This document shows positions 1 through 7,966 of a stretch of 47,260 nucleotides of DNA, piece after piece; position 1 is the stretch's first letter, and every line of letters starts with the position of its first letter. The translations under genes and the position numbers were made by a program. Below the pieces are notes generated by a model that saw only the letters and a list, made by a program, of their open reading frames with translations, did not search any database and was not told the DNA's origin. This DNA comes from Clostridia bacterium (lineage in GTDB: Bacteria; Bacillota; Clostridia; Christensenellales; UBA1242). Location: the NCBI GenBank assembly GCA_017467895.1, contig JAFUKB010000026.1:1-47260 (forward strand). The letters run 5' to 3'.

Positions 1-1
1 A

Positions 2-123
2 AGTTTTGTCTGCAAGCGCCGACAGGCATTTGCAAGCAAAACTGATGGTTATTCAAACTGTGATGCCACGATTTATCGTGGTAGTTGCGTTTGGCAACTT
101 AAAATTTAACTTGCTTAAATTTT
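2..123. repeat. Cluster of four consecutive inverted repeats at the window edge, identity unknown
   Basis: Almost every base from 2 to 123 can be placed in a hairpin. An outer stem AGTTTTG (2-8) with CAAAACT (37-43) encloses TGCAA (11-15) with TTGCA (30-34) and a GCC/GGC tip. Then come CCACGA (66-71) with TCGTGG (76-81), AGTTGC (83-88) with GCAACT (94-99), and a perfect 9-bp pair AAAATTTAA (101-109) with TTAAATTTT (115-123). Two forward frames are also open from the edge: one stops at 107-109, the other at 123-125 after about 40 codons. Neither translation resembles the C-terminus of Lon, which often precedes engB. This could be the 3' part of a structured RNA, a palindromic intergenic repeat, or the tail of an unrecognised gene. 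Confidence 0.4.
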
Positions 124-137
124 AACATCACATAGTT

Positions 138-143
138 TATAAT
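138..143 (+). promoter_or_regulatory. Possible -10 element for engB
   Basis: A consensus TATAAT lies just past the hairpin cluster and about 62 nt before the preferred engB start. No good -35 is visible 16-18 nt upstream (nearest TTAAAT), so this is a weak call. Confidence 0.3.
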
Positions 144-204
144 ATGTCATGATGCTTTCAGTTTGATTGACTTTATTTTAATTAGTTGTTATCATACAAA
201 AGTT

Positions 205-789
205 ATGAAAGTTATAAGTGCAGAATATTTGACAAGCGTTGTTGAGTCAAGCAAGATATTGCAAGATGGTGTTGAGTTTGCCTTTGTTGGCAGAAGCAAT
301 GTTGGCAAAAGTAGTTTTATTAATAGCCTTGTTGGGCAAAAAAAACTGAGCAAAATCAGTTCAATGCCGGGGCGCACGCGCATGATAAACTATTTTTTAA
401 TTAATAAATTGTTTAGGTTTGTTGATTTGCCGGGTTATGGCTATGCAAAAGCAGGCAAACAAAACAAACTTATTTGGGCAAATATTATGGAAGATTATTT
501 AACCACAACAAGTTGCTTAAAAAGGGTGTTTATGCTTGTTGATGCTCGCATTGAACCAACCGAACTAGATTTAAAAATGTTCAAGTTTTTGTTTTATTAC
601 GGCATTCCAACCACCATTGTTGCCACAAAAATAGACAAGTTGCCTAAAAGCAAAATTGGTGCATATGTTCAAAGTATTGCTAAAAGGTTAAATGTTGGAA
701 AAGATAACATAATTCCTTATAGCAGTGAAACAAACTTTAACAAAGACAAAATTTTAAGCATATTAGAACAAGACATGGCAACAATGTGA
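205..789 (+). CDS. engB: EngB/YsxC ribosome-biogenesis GTPase
   Basis: Small Ras-like GTPase of the TrmE-Era-EngA-EngB-Septin superfamily, needed for late assembly of the 50S ribosomal subunit. Numbered from the ATG at 205 (194 residues), it has the P-loop GRSNVGKS at 29-36, a switch region with PGRTR near 55-59, the G3 motif DLPG at 74-77, the G4 specificity motif TKID at 141-144 and the G5-like SSET at 173-176. The frame is open up to a TTG at 163, but ATG 205 starts with MKVISAEYLTS, as family members do; the extra 14 residues have no counterpart. Neither start has a clear Shine-Dalgarno sequence. The gene stands alone before the frr promoter. Identification is firm; the start is less so. 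Confidence 0.95.
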   Translation: MKVISAEYLTSVVESSKILQDGVEFAFVGRSNVGKSSFINSLVGQKKLSKISSMPGRTRMINYFLINKLFRFVDLPGYGYAKAGKQNKLIWANIMEDYLTTTSCLKRVFMLVDARIEPTELDLKMFKFLFYYGIPTTIVATKIDKLPKSKIGAYVQSIAKRLNVGKDNIIPYSSETNFNKDKILSILEQDMATM

Positions 790-839
790 CAATATGTGGC
801 AAAAAACAATTTAAAAAGTTAATTGCTTTTAAAAAATAT

Positions 840-869
840 TTGCCTTAAATGGCATGCGTGTTGTATACT
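840..869 (+). promoter_or_regulatory. Sigma-A type promoter for the frr-uppS-cdsA-rseP operon
   Basis: TTGCCT at 840-845 and TATACT at 864-869 are separated by 18 nt. Transcription would start near 876, giving a short leader that contains GGAG before the frr ATG at 898. Confidence 0.6.
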
Positions 870-897
870 ATCTTGAGAATTTTTTATAGGAGAATTT

Positions 898-1470
898 ATG
901 CAAAACGAAGAACAAATTGAAGAACTTCAAATGGAGTACACCGAAGAGTTAGAAAAGGCTTATAACCACCTTTTAGATGAATATCAAGTTATTAGGGCAG
1001 GTCGTGCTAACCCACACATTTTGGATAGGGTTATGGTTGACTATTATGGTCAAATGACACCAATTAACCAAATGGCAAACATTCAAGTGCCAGAAGCGCG
1101 CATGATTGTTATAAGTGTTTGGGATGCGTCACAACTTAAAAATGTGTCAAAGGCCATTTCAATGGCAGACCTTGGTGTCAACCCAACTGACGACGGCAAG
1201 GTTATTAGGCTTGCGTTCCCACCACTTACTGAAGACAGGCGCAGGGAACTTGCAAAACAGGTTAAAAAACTTTTAGAAGAAGCAAAAGTTGTAATGCGTA
1301 ATGCCCGCAGAGATGTTTTAGAAAAGTTTAAAGCATTTAAAAAAGATAGCAAAATTTCTGAAGACGAATATGCTGGCTTAGAAGTTGATGTTCAAAAAGA
1401 ACTTGATGCAATGTGTGTTAAAGCAGAAAAAGCATCAGTAGAAAAAGAAAAAGAGATATTAGAAATTTAA
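898..1470 (+). CDS. frr: Ribosome recycling factor
   Basis: RRF works with EF-G to split post-termination ribosomes. The 190-residue product matches the usual length of about 185. It has the family's N-terminal helix with the RAGRANPHILD stretch near residues 34-44, the beta domain around YYGQMTPINQMANIQVPEAR, and the C-terminal helical segment KAFKKDSKISEDE near 141-153. A GGAG ribosome binding site lies a few bases before the ATG. It is the first gene of an operon that continues through a 68-residue protein to uppS. In many Firmicutes rpsB, tsf and pyrH come just before frr; here engB does. Confidence 0.97.
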   Translation: MQNEEQIEELQMEYTEELEKAYNHLLDEYQVIRAGRANPHILDRVMVDYYGQMTPINQMANIQVPEARMIVISVWDASQLKNVSKAISMADLGVNPTDDGKVIRLAFPPLTEDRRRELAKQVKKLLEEAKVVMRNARRDVLEKFKAFKKDSKISEDEYAGLEVDVQKELDAMCVKAEKASVEKEKEILEI

Positions 1471-1676
1471 TGAATGAGTTAATTGGTCAAAAGTTAAGTG
1501 AGGCAATTAAATTGCTTGAAACAAAAGGCTTAAATTATGAAGTTATTGACAACAATTTTAATGTTGATGGCGACCAAAAATTAGTTACAAATATTATTGC
1601 AAATGATAACACTGTTGTTTTAATCACGGGCGATTTTATCTTTGACATTAAAGGACATAAACATGAAAGCAAATAA
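1470..1676 (+). CDS. Small conserved-context protein between frr and uppS, PASTA-like fold possible
   Basis: A 68-residue product with no signal peptide or membrane segment. Its start overlaps the frr stop (TAATG) and its end overlaps the uppS start by 14 bases, so it is very likely translated by coupling within the operon. The pattern IGQKLSEAIKLLETKGL followed by short strand-forming stretches (VVLITGDFIFDI) is reminiscent of a single PASTA-like unit, where a helix packs on a three-stranded sheet. That resemblance is by eye only. I do not recognise it as a named family and assign no function. Confidence 0.7.
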   Translation: MNELIGQKLSEAIKLLETKGLNYEVIDNNFNVDGDQKLVTNIIANDNTVVLITGDFIFDIKGHKHESK

Positions 1677-2361
1677 CAAACTAGAACATTTAGCAATAAT
1701 AATGGACGGCAATGGGCGCTGGGCAACAAGGCGTGGTAAATCTCGTCTTTTTGGGCATAAGGCTGGCGTTGAAAGTTTAAAACGCACGGTTTCTGCATGT
1801 ATTGAACTTGACATAAAAATTTTATCAGTGTTTGCATTTTCAACTGAGAACTGGTCTCGACCTAAAGAAGAAGTTGATGGCATAATGAACTTAATAAGTG
1901 ATTTTTGCGAACAAGATGTTCAGCGTTGTGTAGATTTGGGAGTTAAGGTAGTAACCATGGGAGACCTTTCTCGTTTGCCAGATAAACTAAAAACTGCATT
2001 GCTTAATTTAATTCAAAAAACAAAAGATAATAACAAACTTATTGTAAATGTTGGCATAAATTATGGTGCAAGGGCAGAAATTGTTAGGGCAGTGAATTTA
2101 ATGCTGGCAGACCGAGTTAAAAGTTGTGATGAAAAAACATTTGCTAACTATTTATATACATCTCAACTGCCTGATCCTGACTTGATTATTCGTGCAAGCG
2201 GTGAAAATAGGCTTTCTAACTTTATGCTTTATCAGTGTGCCTATAGTGAATTTTATTTTCCAAAAGTACATTGGCCAGATTTTAACAAAAAAGTAATTCA
2301 AAAGGCTATTAAGGTTTATCAAAAACGCAATAGGCGCTTTGGTGGGCTATTAGCAAAATAG
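1663..2361 (+). CDS. uppS: Isoprenyl transferase, undecaprenyl diphosphate synthase
   Basis: Cis-prenyltransferase that extends farnesyl diphosphate with isopentenyl diphosphate to make the C55 lipid carrier for cell-wall synthesis. From the ATG at 1663 the 232 residues carry the pyrophosphate-binding MDGNGRW (14-20, catalytic Asp15), FSTENW (59-64) and the C-terminal substrate-binding RASGENRLSNF (177-187). The frame extends to a TTG at 1642, but ATG 1663 has AAAGGA at proper spacing and fits family length. It is followed closely by cdsA. The dxr and ispG genes often found in this cluster are missing, although this enzyme needs their products or an equivalent. Confidence 0.96.
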   Translation: MKANNKLEHLAIIMDGNGRWATRRGKSRLFGHKAGVESLKRTVSACIELDIKILSVFAFSTENWSRPKEEVDGIMNLISDFCEQDVQRCVDLGVKVVTMGDLSRLPDKLKTALLNLIQKTKDNNKLIVNVGINYGARAEIVRAVNLMLADRVKSCDEKTFANYLYTSQLPDPDLIIRASGENRLSNFMLYQCAYSEFYFPKVHWPDFNKKVIQKAIKVYQKRNRRFGGLLAK

Positions 2362-2375
2362 CAACGGGAGAAAAT

Positions 2376-3326
2376 ATGAAACAAAGAGTTTTAACAGGAT
2401 TTGCACTTATTGCATTTTTAGTGTTGTTGTTTTTCACAAAATCAGTTACAACATATGTTTTTGATGCATTTATTATCTATTTAGCCGTTATTGCCGGCAT
2501 TGAAATGTCAAACTTGTTAACAAAAATAGGTTTTTATAACAGCAAACCTGCTGTAATTGCATATCCAATTTTGTCGTATGCATTATTTAAGTTAAGCATA
2601 TTTAAACAACTTTCAATATATTTGGTGGTTGTTCTTCAAATTGCTTTAGTTATTTTAATTGCAGGTGTTGTTGCGCTTGTGTGCATTATTGCAAAAAAAC
2701 GTTCAGATAATGAAATTAAAACAAGAAAATTATCTTATAACATTGAGAAGTTTGCCCTTTTTAAAGGTGTTCAAACATTGTTTGCAATTCTTTACCCTGC
2801 GTTCTTAATTTCGTTTATGTTCTATATAAATAACATTGAGGGCATGACATATATCTTTGGCAGTGTAGAAACGGTTGCATACTCAGTTTCGATGTTCTTC
2901 TTGGTATATTTATTTGTTGTTCCTGTTGTTGTAGACACATTTGCCATGCTCACAGGCTCTTTGTTTAAGGGCAAAAAACTTTGCGAGAAAATCAGCCCTA
3001 AAAAAACCGTTTCTGGTGCTATTGGTGGGCTTGTTTGGGGAACTCTTTCAGCAGTTGCTTTGTTCTTTATATTTAATTCAATCGACAAATTCCGTTTAAT
3101 ATTTATTGACTTAAACATTACCTGGTGGCTTGTTTTAATTTTGGGCTTTGTTTCATCTGTTCTTTGCCAACTTGGCGACATTTTTGAAAGTTGGATCAAA
3201 CGCAAAGCACAAGTTAAAGATAGTGGAGAAATGCTTCCGGGGCATGGCGGTATTTTAGATAGAATTGATAGTCACATTGTTAATATTGCAATAACATTTG
3301 TGTTTATGTTATTTGTGCTTCTATAA
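2376..3326 (+). CDS. cdsA: Phosphatidate cytidylyltransferase
   Basis: Membrane enzyme making CDP-diacylglycerol from phosphatidate and CTP, the branch point to phosphatidylglycerol and cardiolipin. The 316-residue product has many hydrophobic segments, starting with one at residues 5-35. The CDP-alcohol signature lies near the C-terminus: SWIKRKAQVKDSGEMLPGHG followed by GILDR, with the conserved K-D, H-G-G and D-R positions in place. GGGAG precedes the ATG. It sits between uppS and rseP, as in many bacteria, but without dxr in between. Confidence 0.96.
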   Translation: MKQRVLTGFALIAFLVLLFFTKSVTTYVFDAFIIYLAVIAGIEMSNLLTKIGFYNSKPAVIAYPILSYALFKLSIFKQLSIYLVVVLQIALVILIAGVVALVCIIAKKRSDNEIKTRKLSYNIEKFALFKGVQTLFAILYPAFLISFMFYINNIEGMTYIFGSVETVAYSVSMFFLVYLFVVPVVVDTFAMLTGSLFKGKKLCEKISPKKTVSGAIGGLVWGTLSAVALFFIFNSIDKFRLIFIDLNITWWLVLILGFVSSVLCQLGDIFESWIKRKAQVKDSGEMLPGHGGILDRIDSHIVNIAITFVFMLFVLL

Positions 3327-3347
3327 AAACTTTAAAAGGAGATTTAT

Positions 3348-4568
3348 ATGATTTGTGCTACTTTTGGTAGTATTATGATGAATCTTTTGTATATTGTTAT
3401 TGCCATCATTGTGCTTTTAACAATGGTTTTAATTCATGAACTTGGCCACTATGTTGTTGGTAGGTTGTTAGGTTTTACTATTGTAGAGTTTTCTATTGGC
3501 TTTGGTAAGGCACTTTGGCAAACAAAAAATAAGCGTGGTGAAATAATTTCTCTTAGAATTTTTCCTTTAGGCGGTTTTTGTGCATTCTTGGGTGAAAGTG
3601 ATGATGACGAGGACGAAAAACAACCCAAGTCAAATTTGGATAAAACTAATGCTGACCAAATTGTTGATGTTAATCCAAATGAACAGGAAGTGAAAAACTC
3701 TTTAGAAAGCACAGAAAATGCTCAAAAAACAAAGAAAAAACAGTTAGAGCCGATAACCGATGGTGTTAAATTTAACGACCAAAAACCTTGGAAACGCATA
3801 TTGGTTTATTTTGCCGGTGTTACATTTAACTTTATTTCTGCATTTATATTTGCCTTTATATTTTTGTTTGTTGGTGGTTATGATGGATATTTGCTATCAC
3901 CAACAGAAGGCTATAATGTTCAGTATTACAGCATTGAAACCAACCAAGTTTTGGGAGAATTGCAACAAGACACGCTTGTTTATGCAATTAATGGGACCGA
4001 AATAAATTATGCAAGAGGTCAAGTGTTTGCTTCGTTGGTTGCAGACAATGCAGAAAGTATTGTTTTAACCATTGATGATAACGGAACTAAACTTGATGTA
4101 AAGATATATCGTGACCAAACCGATGCCGATGGTAATGATGTTTTTGGAATTAATTACACAACAGTAAATATTGGATATGGATTTGTTGAAGTATTGCGCG
4201 ATTTTATTCCATTTACATTGTCGATTTCCGTGCTTATTTTAAAAGCATTCTGGCAAATAATAACGGGACAAATTGCATTAAATCAACTTGGTGGGCCAAT
4301 TTCAACCATTAGTCAAATGACTCAAGTTGCTTCATATGGGTTTGCAAACTTTATGTATTTGTTACCTTTGCTTGCGGCCAACTTGGCAATATTTAACATT
4401 TTGCCACTACCGGGCTTAGACGGTGGACATGTTGTGTTTACAACCATAGAATGGATAAGAGGTAAGCCAATTAAACGAAAGGTAGAAAACGCCATACATG
4501 GCTGGGGAATAATTTGTTTGTTTGCTTTTGTAATAATAATTGATATAATACACATGATAACGGCTTAA
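3348..4568 (+). CDS. rseP: RseP-type site-2 intramembrane zinc protease with an acidic insertion
   Basis: M50B protease that cleaves transmembrane segments such as those of anti-sigma factors. The 406 residues hold the zinc motif HELGH at 30-34 in the first membrane helix, a PDZ-like region around 190-260, and the second active-site motif LPLPGLDGGH near residues 365-375. AAGGAG precedes the ATG at good spacing. The odd feature is a stretch at residues 84-140, between GGFCAFLGE and the KPWKRILVYFAG helix. It is about 58 residues, rich in D, E, K and N, and starts with a DDDEDE run; most family members have a much shorter linker. The active-site residues are intact, so the enzyme is probably functional. 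Confidence 0.93.
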   Translation: MICATFGSIMMNLLYIVIAIIVLLTMVLIHELGHYVVGRLLGFTIVEFSIGFGKALWQTKNKRGEIISLRIFPLGGFCAFLGESDDDEDEKQPKSNLDKTNADQIVDVNPNEQEVKNSLESTENAQKTKKKQLEPITDGVKFNDQKPWKRILVYFAGVTFNFISAFIFAFIFLFVGGYDGYLLSPTEGYNVQYYSIETNQVLGELQQDTLVYAINGTEINYARGQVFASLVADNAESIVLTIDDNGTKLDVKIYRDQTDADGNDVFGINYTTVNIGYGFVEVLRDFIPFTLSISVLILKAFWQIITGQIALNQLGGPISTISQMTQVASYGFANFMYLLPLLAANLAIFNILPLPGLDGGHVVFTTIEWIRGKPIKRKVENAIHGWGIICLFAFVIIIDIIHMITA

Positions 4569-4579
4569 ATGAGAGTTTT

Positions 4580-6133
4580 ATGAGTTTTTTAAATTTGCTT
4601 TCAAAAGAATTAAATGGAAAGTATGATTATCTAAAAGTTTTGAAAGTGGTATACAATACCACTTTTTCATTATGCCATATTAATTTTATATACCCAGAAT
4701 CAGTTTCAATATTGTCACAAATTCAAAAAGATGAAATTAAGCAAGCATGTATGAAAGTGTTAAATCTAAAAGGAAAAATTGATTGCAAATTTAACAAAAG
4801 TTATTTAGATGAAAACATAGTAAAATCAAAAGTTAAAGAGTTTATGTTAACAGACTTTAACAGTATAAGCGCTTGCCTTTCAATGGATATGATAAACTAT
4901 CAGCGCGATAGTTTTTGCATTTCTCTTACATTTATGGTTAATCAAACAGTTAGACAATATTTTGTAGATAATTTTGTTTGTGAAAAATTAAAAGCATTTT
5001 TAAATGATAACTTTTGTGGCGATTTTCAAGTGTTTGTAGAGGTAGATAATAGCCAAATATTAGATGAACAACAACTTGAGCAAAGAGCATTAGAAGCACA
5101 AAATAATATTGAGGTAAAAACAAGGATTCCTAGATATAAAGTTGGTAATTTGTTGCCTGTTTTTGGTGGCGAAATTATGCCTATGCCTGAGTTTATTAAA
5201 AATGTTGAAGGAGAAAAGTCTGCAGTAATTTTGTCGGGAGTGGTGTCTGATATTGAGCAAAAAGAATATTTGCCACGAAGAAATAAAAACAAGGGCATAG
5301 ATGAAAAACGCAAAATGTACAAATTTAAGTTGACCGACGAAAGTGGAAGCATAAATGCAGTTCATTTTTGCAATAAAACCTCTGAAAAGCATTTTGGTCT
5401 TGTTGAAGAAGGTGCAATGATTGTTTGCCTTGGCGATTGCTCGGTTCGTGGGAACGATAAGCAGTATGTAATAAAAGCGATTTCGCTCTGTTCAAAAGTT
5501 GAAGAGGAGGAAGAAGTGGAGCGGGAAAAAACTAAGGAAGAGAGAAATACCTATAAGTATGTAAAACCAACGCCATATGTGCGCATTATTCAAGATAATT
5601 TGTTTGATATTAAACAAGATTATCCAGATTGGATCATGAATAATACTTTTGTTGTTTTTGATGTTGAAACAACTGGTTTGGTGCCTGATAAAAATGAAAT
5701 CACTGAAATAGGTGCGGTTAAAATTGTTAATGGCGAAATTACTGAGCGCTTTCAAACATTATGTAAACCGCATTGTAATATCTCTGCAGAAATCACAAAA
5801 ATAACAGGAATAACAAACGAGATGGTTGAAAATGAGCATGCTCCAGAGGAAATTATTGAGGACTTCTTGCTGTTTTGTGGTGATAGCATAATGGTGGGCT
5901 ATAATGTTAACTTTGACTATCAGTTTATTCAATTTACAGCAAAAAAGGTAGACAAAACCTTTAACAATGAGTTTAGAGATTGCATGGGCGATGCAAAAAG
6001 CAAATTATTTTTGCCAAATTATAAACTTGGAACTGTGGTTGCTCATTTGGGGATAACATTAAATAATGCACATAGAGCATTGTTTGATGCAACTGCAACG
6101 GCAGAGGCTTTTTTGCGATTAAGTTTAATGTAA
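4580..6133 (+). CDS. PolC-like protein: N-terminal and OB domains plus DEDDh 3'-5' exonuclease, no polymerase domain
   Basis: The 517-residue product follows the layout of the front part of PolC. An N-terminal region (1-190) leads into an OB-fold segment at about 215-310 and a charged linker with an EEEEEVEREKTKEER run. Residues 356-517 are a DEDDh exonuclease with D361 and E363 in DVETTG, D446 in NFDYQF, and H498 and D503 in HRALFD. It then stops. The split PHP domain that normally flanks the exonuclease and the roughly 800-residue polymerase region are absent, and only about 180 nt separate it from rimP, so a nearby fragment cannot hold them. All exonuclease residues are intact, which suggests a real standalone proofreading or nuclease protein. 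It sits directly after rseP, where polC is found in many Firmicutes. Confidence 0.85.
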   Translation: MSFLNLLSKELNGKYDYLKVLKVVYNTTFSLCHINFIYPESVSILSQIQKDEIKQACMKVLNLKGKIDCKFNKSYLDENIVKSKVKEFMLTDFNSISACLSMDMINYQRDSFCISLTFMVNQTVRQYFVDNFVCEKLKAFLNDNFCGDFQVFVEVDNSQILDEQQLEQRALEAQNNIEVKTRIPRYKVGNLLPVFGGEIMPMPEFIKNVEGEKSAVILSGVVSDIEQKEYLPRRNKNKGIDEKRKMYKFKLTDESGSINAVHFCNKTSEKHFGLVEEGAMIVCLGDCSVRGNDKQYVIKAISLCSKVEEEEEVEREKTKEERNTYKYVKPTPYVRIIQDNLFDIKQDYPDWIMNNTFVVFDVETTGLVPDKNEITEIGAVKIVNGEITERFQTLCKPHCNISAEITKITGITNEMVENEHAPEEIIEDFLLFCGDSIMVGYNVNFDYQFIQFTAKKVDKTFNNEFRDCMGDAKSKLFLPNYKLGTVVAHLGITLNNAHRALFDATATAEAFLRLSLM

Positions 6134-6150
6134 TTTGCTTAAATTTTATT

Positions 6151-6187
6151 AAATCTTATAAATTAAAGATTTCTTGTTTAATTTTTG
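6151..6187 (+). terminator. Weak possible terminator after the PolC-like gene
   Basis: A 7-bp AT-rich stem AAATCTT (6151-6157) with AAGATTT (6166-6172) is followed by an interrupted T-rich stretch. It is thermodynamically weak. Confidence 0.3.
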
Positions 6188-6208
6188 AAATTTATTTTTA
6201 AAAAACTA

Positions 6209-6237
6209 TTGATTAATTTTTAAATACATGTTAAAAT
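6209..6237 (+). promoter_or_regulatory. Promoter of the rimP-nusA-infB operon
   Basis: TTGATT at 6209-6214 and TAAAAT at 6232-6237 are 17 nt apart, with TGT directly before the -10 (extended -10). The start would be near 6244, leaving a leader of about 73 nt with a strong hairpin. Confidence 0.6.
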
Positions 6238-6257
6238 TCAATTACATACTAGGTTAG

Positions 6258-6281
6258 GCGTGGGCAAAAATTTGCCCACGC
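6258..6281 (+). promoter_or_regulatory. Perfect 11-bp hairpin in the rimP-nusA leader
   Basis: GCGTGGGCAAA (6258-6268) pairs perfectly with TTTGCCCACGC (6271-6281) around a 2-nt centre. It lies about 14 nt after the predicted start site and 36 nt before the rimP start. It is G+C-rich in a very AT-rich setting. No proper T-run follows, so it is not a standard terminator; it may stabilise the 5' end or be a regulatory pause site. Confidence 0.6.
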
Positions 6282-6316
6282 TTAATTTAAGGAATGAACA
6301 AATTTTAGGAGGAAAT

Positions 6317-6781
6317 GTGGCAAGCAAAGTTATTGATAGGTGTAATGAGCATATAGTTCCAATAATTGAAAATTTGGGTTACGATGTTTTGGAAGTTGAA
6401 TATGCAAAAAAAGTAGACGGCATGAATCTTACTTTTTATATTGATAAACCAAGTGGCATAACGATTGATGATTGTGAGACGGTTAACAATGCAATTACCG
6501 ATGTTTTGGATGACATTAATGTTTCTGATGATGCCCCTTACATTTTAAATGTTAGTTCGGCTGGATTAGATAGGCCAATTAAAAACGAAAAAGATTTTAA
6601 GCGCAACCAAGGCAAACAGGTTGAAATTAAATTGTATGTTCCACAAGACAAACAAAAAGTTTTTGTTGGTGCACTTGTTGGCTTTGATGAAAACACATAC
6701 ACAATTCAAACTCAAGACGGCAAACAACTTTCATTTGAAAAATCAAAAGTTGCCATTTGCTCGCCCGTATTAGATTTTTAA
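6317..6781 (+). CDS. rimP: Ribosome maturation factor RimP
   Basis: RimP assists maturation of the 30S subunit. From the GTG at 6317 it has 154 residues, the normal length, with the N-terminal alpha/beta domain (CNEHIVPIIENLGYDVLEVEY) and the C-terminal SH3-like domain (near GKQVEIKLYVPQDKQKVFVG). The frame extends upstream to 6260, but that part translates the leader hairpin. The GTG is preceded by AGGAGG at 6307-6312, only 4 nt away, which is slightly tight. Next to nusA, as in nearly all bacteria. Confidence 0.95.
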   Translation: MASKVIDRCNEHIVPIIENLGYDVLEVEYAKKVDGMNLTFYIDKPSGITIDDCETVNNAITDVLDDINVSDDAPYILNVSSAGLDRPIKNEKDFKRNQGKQVEIKLYVPQDKQKVFVGALVGFDENTYTIQTQDGKQLSFEKSKVAICSPVLDF

Positions 6782-6792
6782 GGAGTATTAAA

Positions 6793-7917
6793 ATGATTAA
6801 TAAAGATTTTTTTCAAGCATTAGCAGACCTTGAACAAGAAAAAAACATAAACCCAGACCAATTTATTGCATCGTTAGAAACAGCATTAACATCTGCATAT
6901 AAAAAAGTTTATGGTGAAGCAAAGTCGGCAAGTGTAAAACTAAACCCAGAAAAAGCAACTATTAAAATTTATAGTTATAAAACAGTTGTTGAAGAAGTTG
7001 AAGACGCTGACAAGCAAATTAGTTTAGAAGATGCCAAAGCAATCAAAAAGTCTTATGCTGTTGGAGATACAGTAGCGCAAGAAGAAAGCACAAAAGATTT
7101 TGGCAGAATCGCAGCGCAAACGGCAAAGCAGGTTGTAATGCAAAAACTTAAAGAACTTGAACGAGAACAAGCATTGAGCGAAATTTCTGAGCGCGAAGAT
7201 GAACTTATTACAACAATCGTAAAACGCGTAGAAAATGGCACTGTTTATGTTCAACTAGCGGGTTCTAACATGGAAGGCGTTATGTTAGAAAATGACCAAA
7301 TCCCGGGCGAACGATATGTAACTGGTCAAAGAATTAAAGTTTATGTTAAAAAAATTAAAGATTCTTACAAGGGTCCACAAATTCAAGTTTCAAGAGCAAA
7401 CAATGGTTTTGTTAAAAAGTTATTCGAAATTGAAGTTCCAGAAATAGCAAGTGGAGATGTTCAAATCAAAAGCATTGCCAGAGATGCTGGCAACCGTAGT
7501 AAAGTTGCAATTTTAAGCACAAAACCACATATTGATGCACTAGGAGCATGCGTTGGTAACCGTGGTGTAAGAATTAACACAATTATGGGTGAATTAAATG
7601 GTGAAAAAATTGACCTTGTGCAATATTCCGATGATCCACTTGAATACATTGCAAAAGCGCTTGCACCAGCCGAGGTTATTTCGGTTGAAATTAACGAAAG
7701 TTTAAAGGCTTCTCAAGTTATTGTACCTGATGACAAACTTTCTCTTGCTATAGGTAAACAAGGTCAAAATGTAAGGCTTGCCGCAAGATTAACTGGCTGG
7801 AAAATTGATGTTAAATCTCAGTCTAAAGCACAAAATGCAGAACTTGAAATGCCAGAGTATGAAATTACCGAACTTGATGATGACACTTTTGCAGATTTAG
7901 AAGATTTAACTGACTAA
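6793..7917 (+). CDS. nusA: Transcription termination/antitermination factor NusA
   Basis: NusA binds RNA polymerase and controls pausing, termination and antitermination. The 374-residue product starts at ATG 6793 behind AAGGAG. It has the N-terminal RNAP-binding domain (to about 125, ending KQVVMQKLKELEREQ), an S1 domain (about 135-200, GTVYVQLAGSNMEGVM), and two KH domains, the second with the conserved SLAIGKQGQNVRLAARL near residues 308-324. It ends in an acidic tail with no extra C-terminal repeats, as is usual for Firmicutes. The longer frame beginning at 6757 overlaps rimP and is not used. Confidence 0.97.
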   Translation: MINKDFFQALADLEQEKNINPDQFIASLETALTSAYKKVYGEAKSASVKLNPEKATIKIYSYKTVVEEVEDADKQISLEDAKAIKKSYAVGDTVAQEESTKDFGRIAAQTAKQVVMQKLKELEREQALSEISEREDELITTIVKRVENGTVYVQLAGSNMEGVMLENDQIPGERYVTGQRIKVYVKKIKDSYKGPQIQVSRANNGFVKKLFEIEVPEIASGDVQIKSIARDAGNRSKVAILSTKPHIDALGACVGNRGVRINTIMGELNGEKIDLVQYSDDPLEYIAKALAPAEVISVEINESLKASQVIVPDDKLSLAIGKQGQNVRLAARLTGWKIDVKSQSKAQNAELEMPEYEITELDDDTFADLEDLTD

Positions 7918-7966
7918 CACAGTCAGCAAAATTATGCTTTAATTAAAAATTGCAAAGGAGTAAAAA

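Noticed and set aside
4580..6133. Interpretation of the PolC-like gene as a recent pseudogene
   Set aside because: The frame is intact, exonuclease residues are all present, and no remnants of PHP or polymerase domains lie in the 180 nt before rimP.
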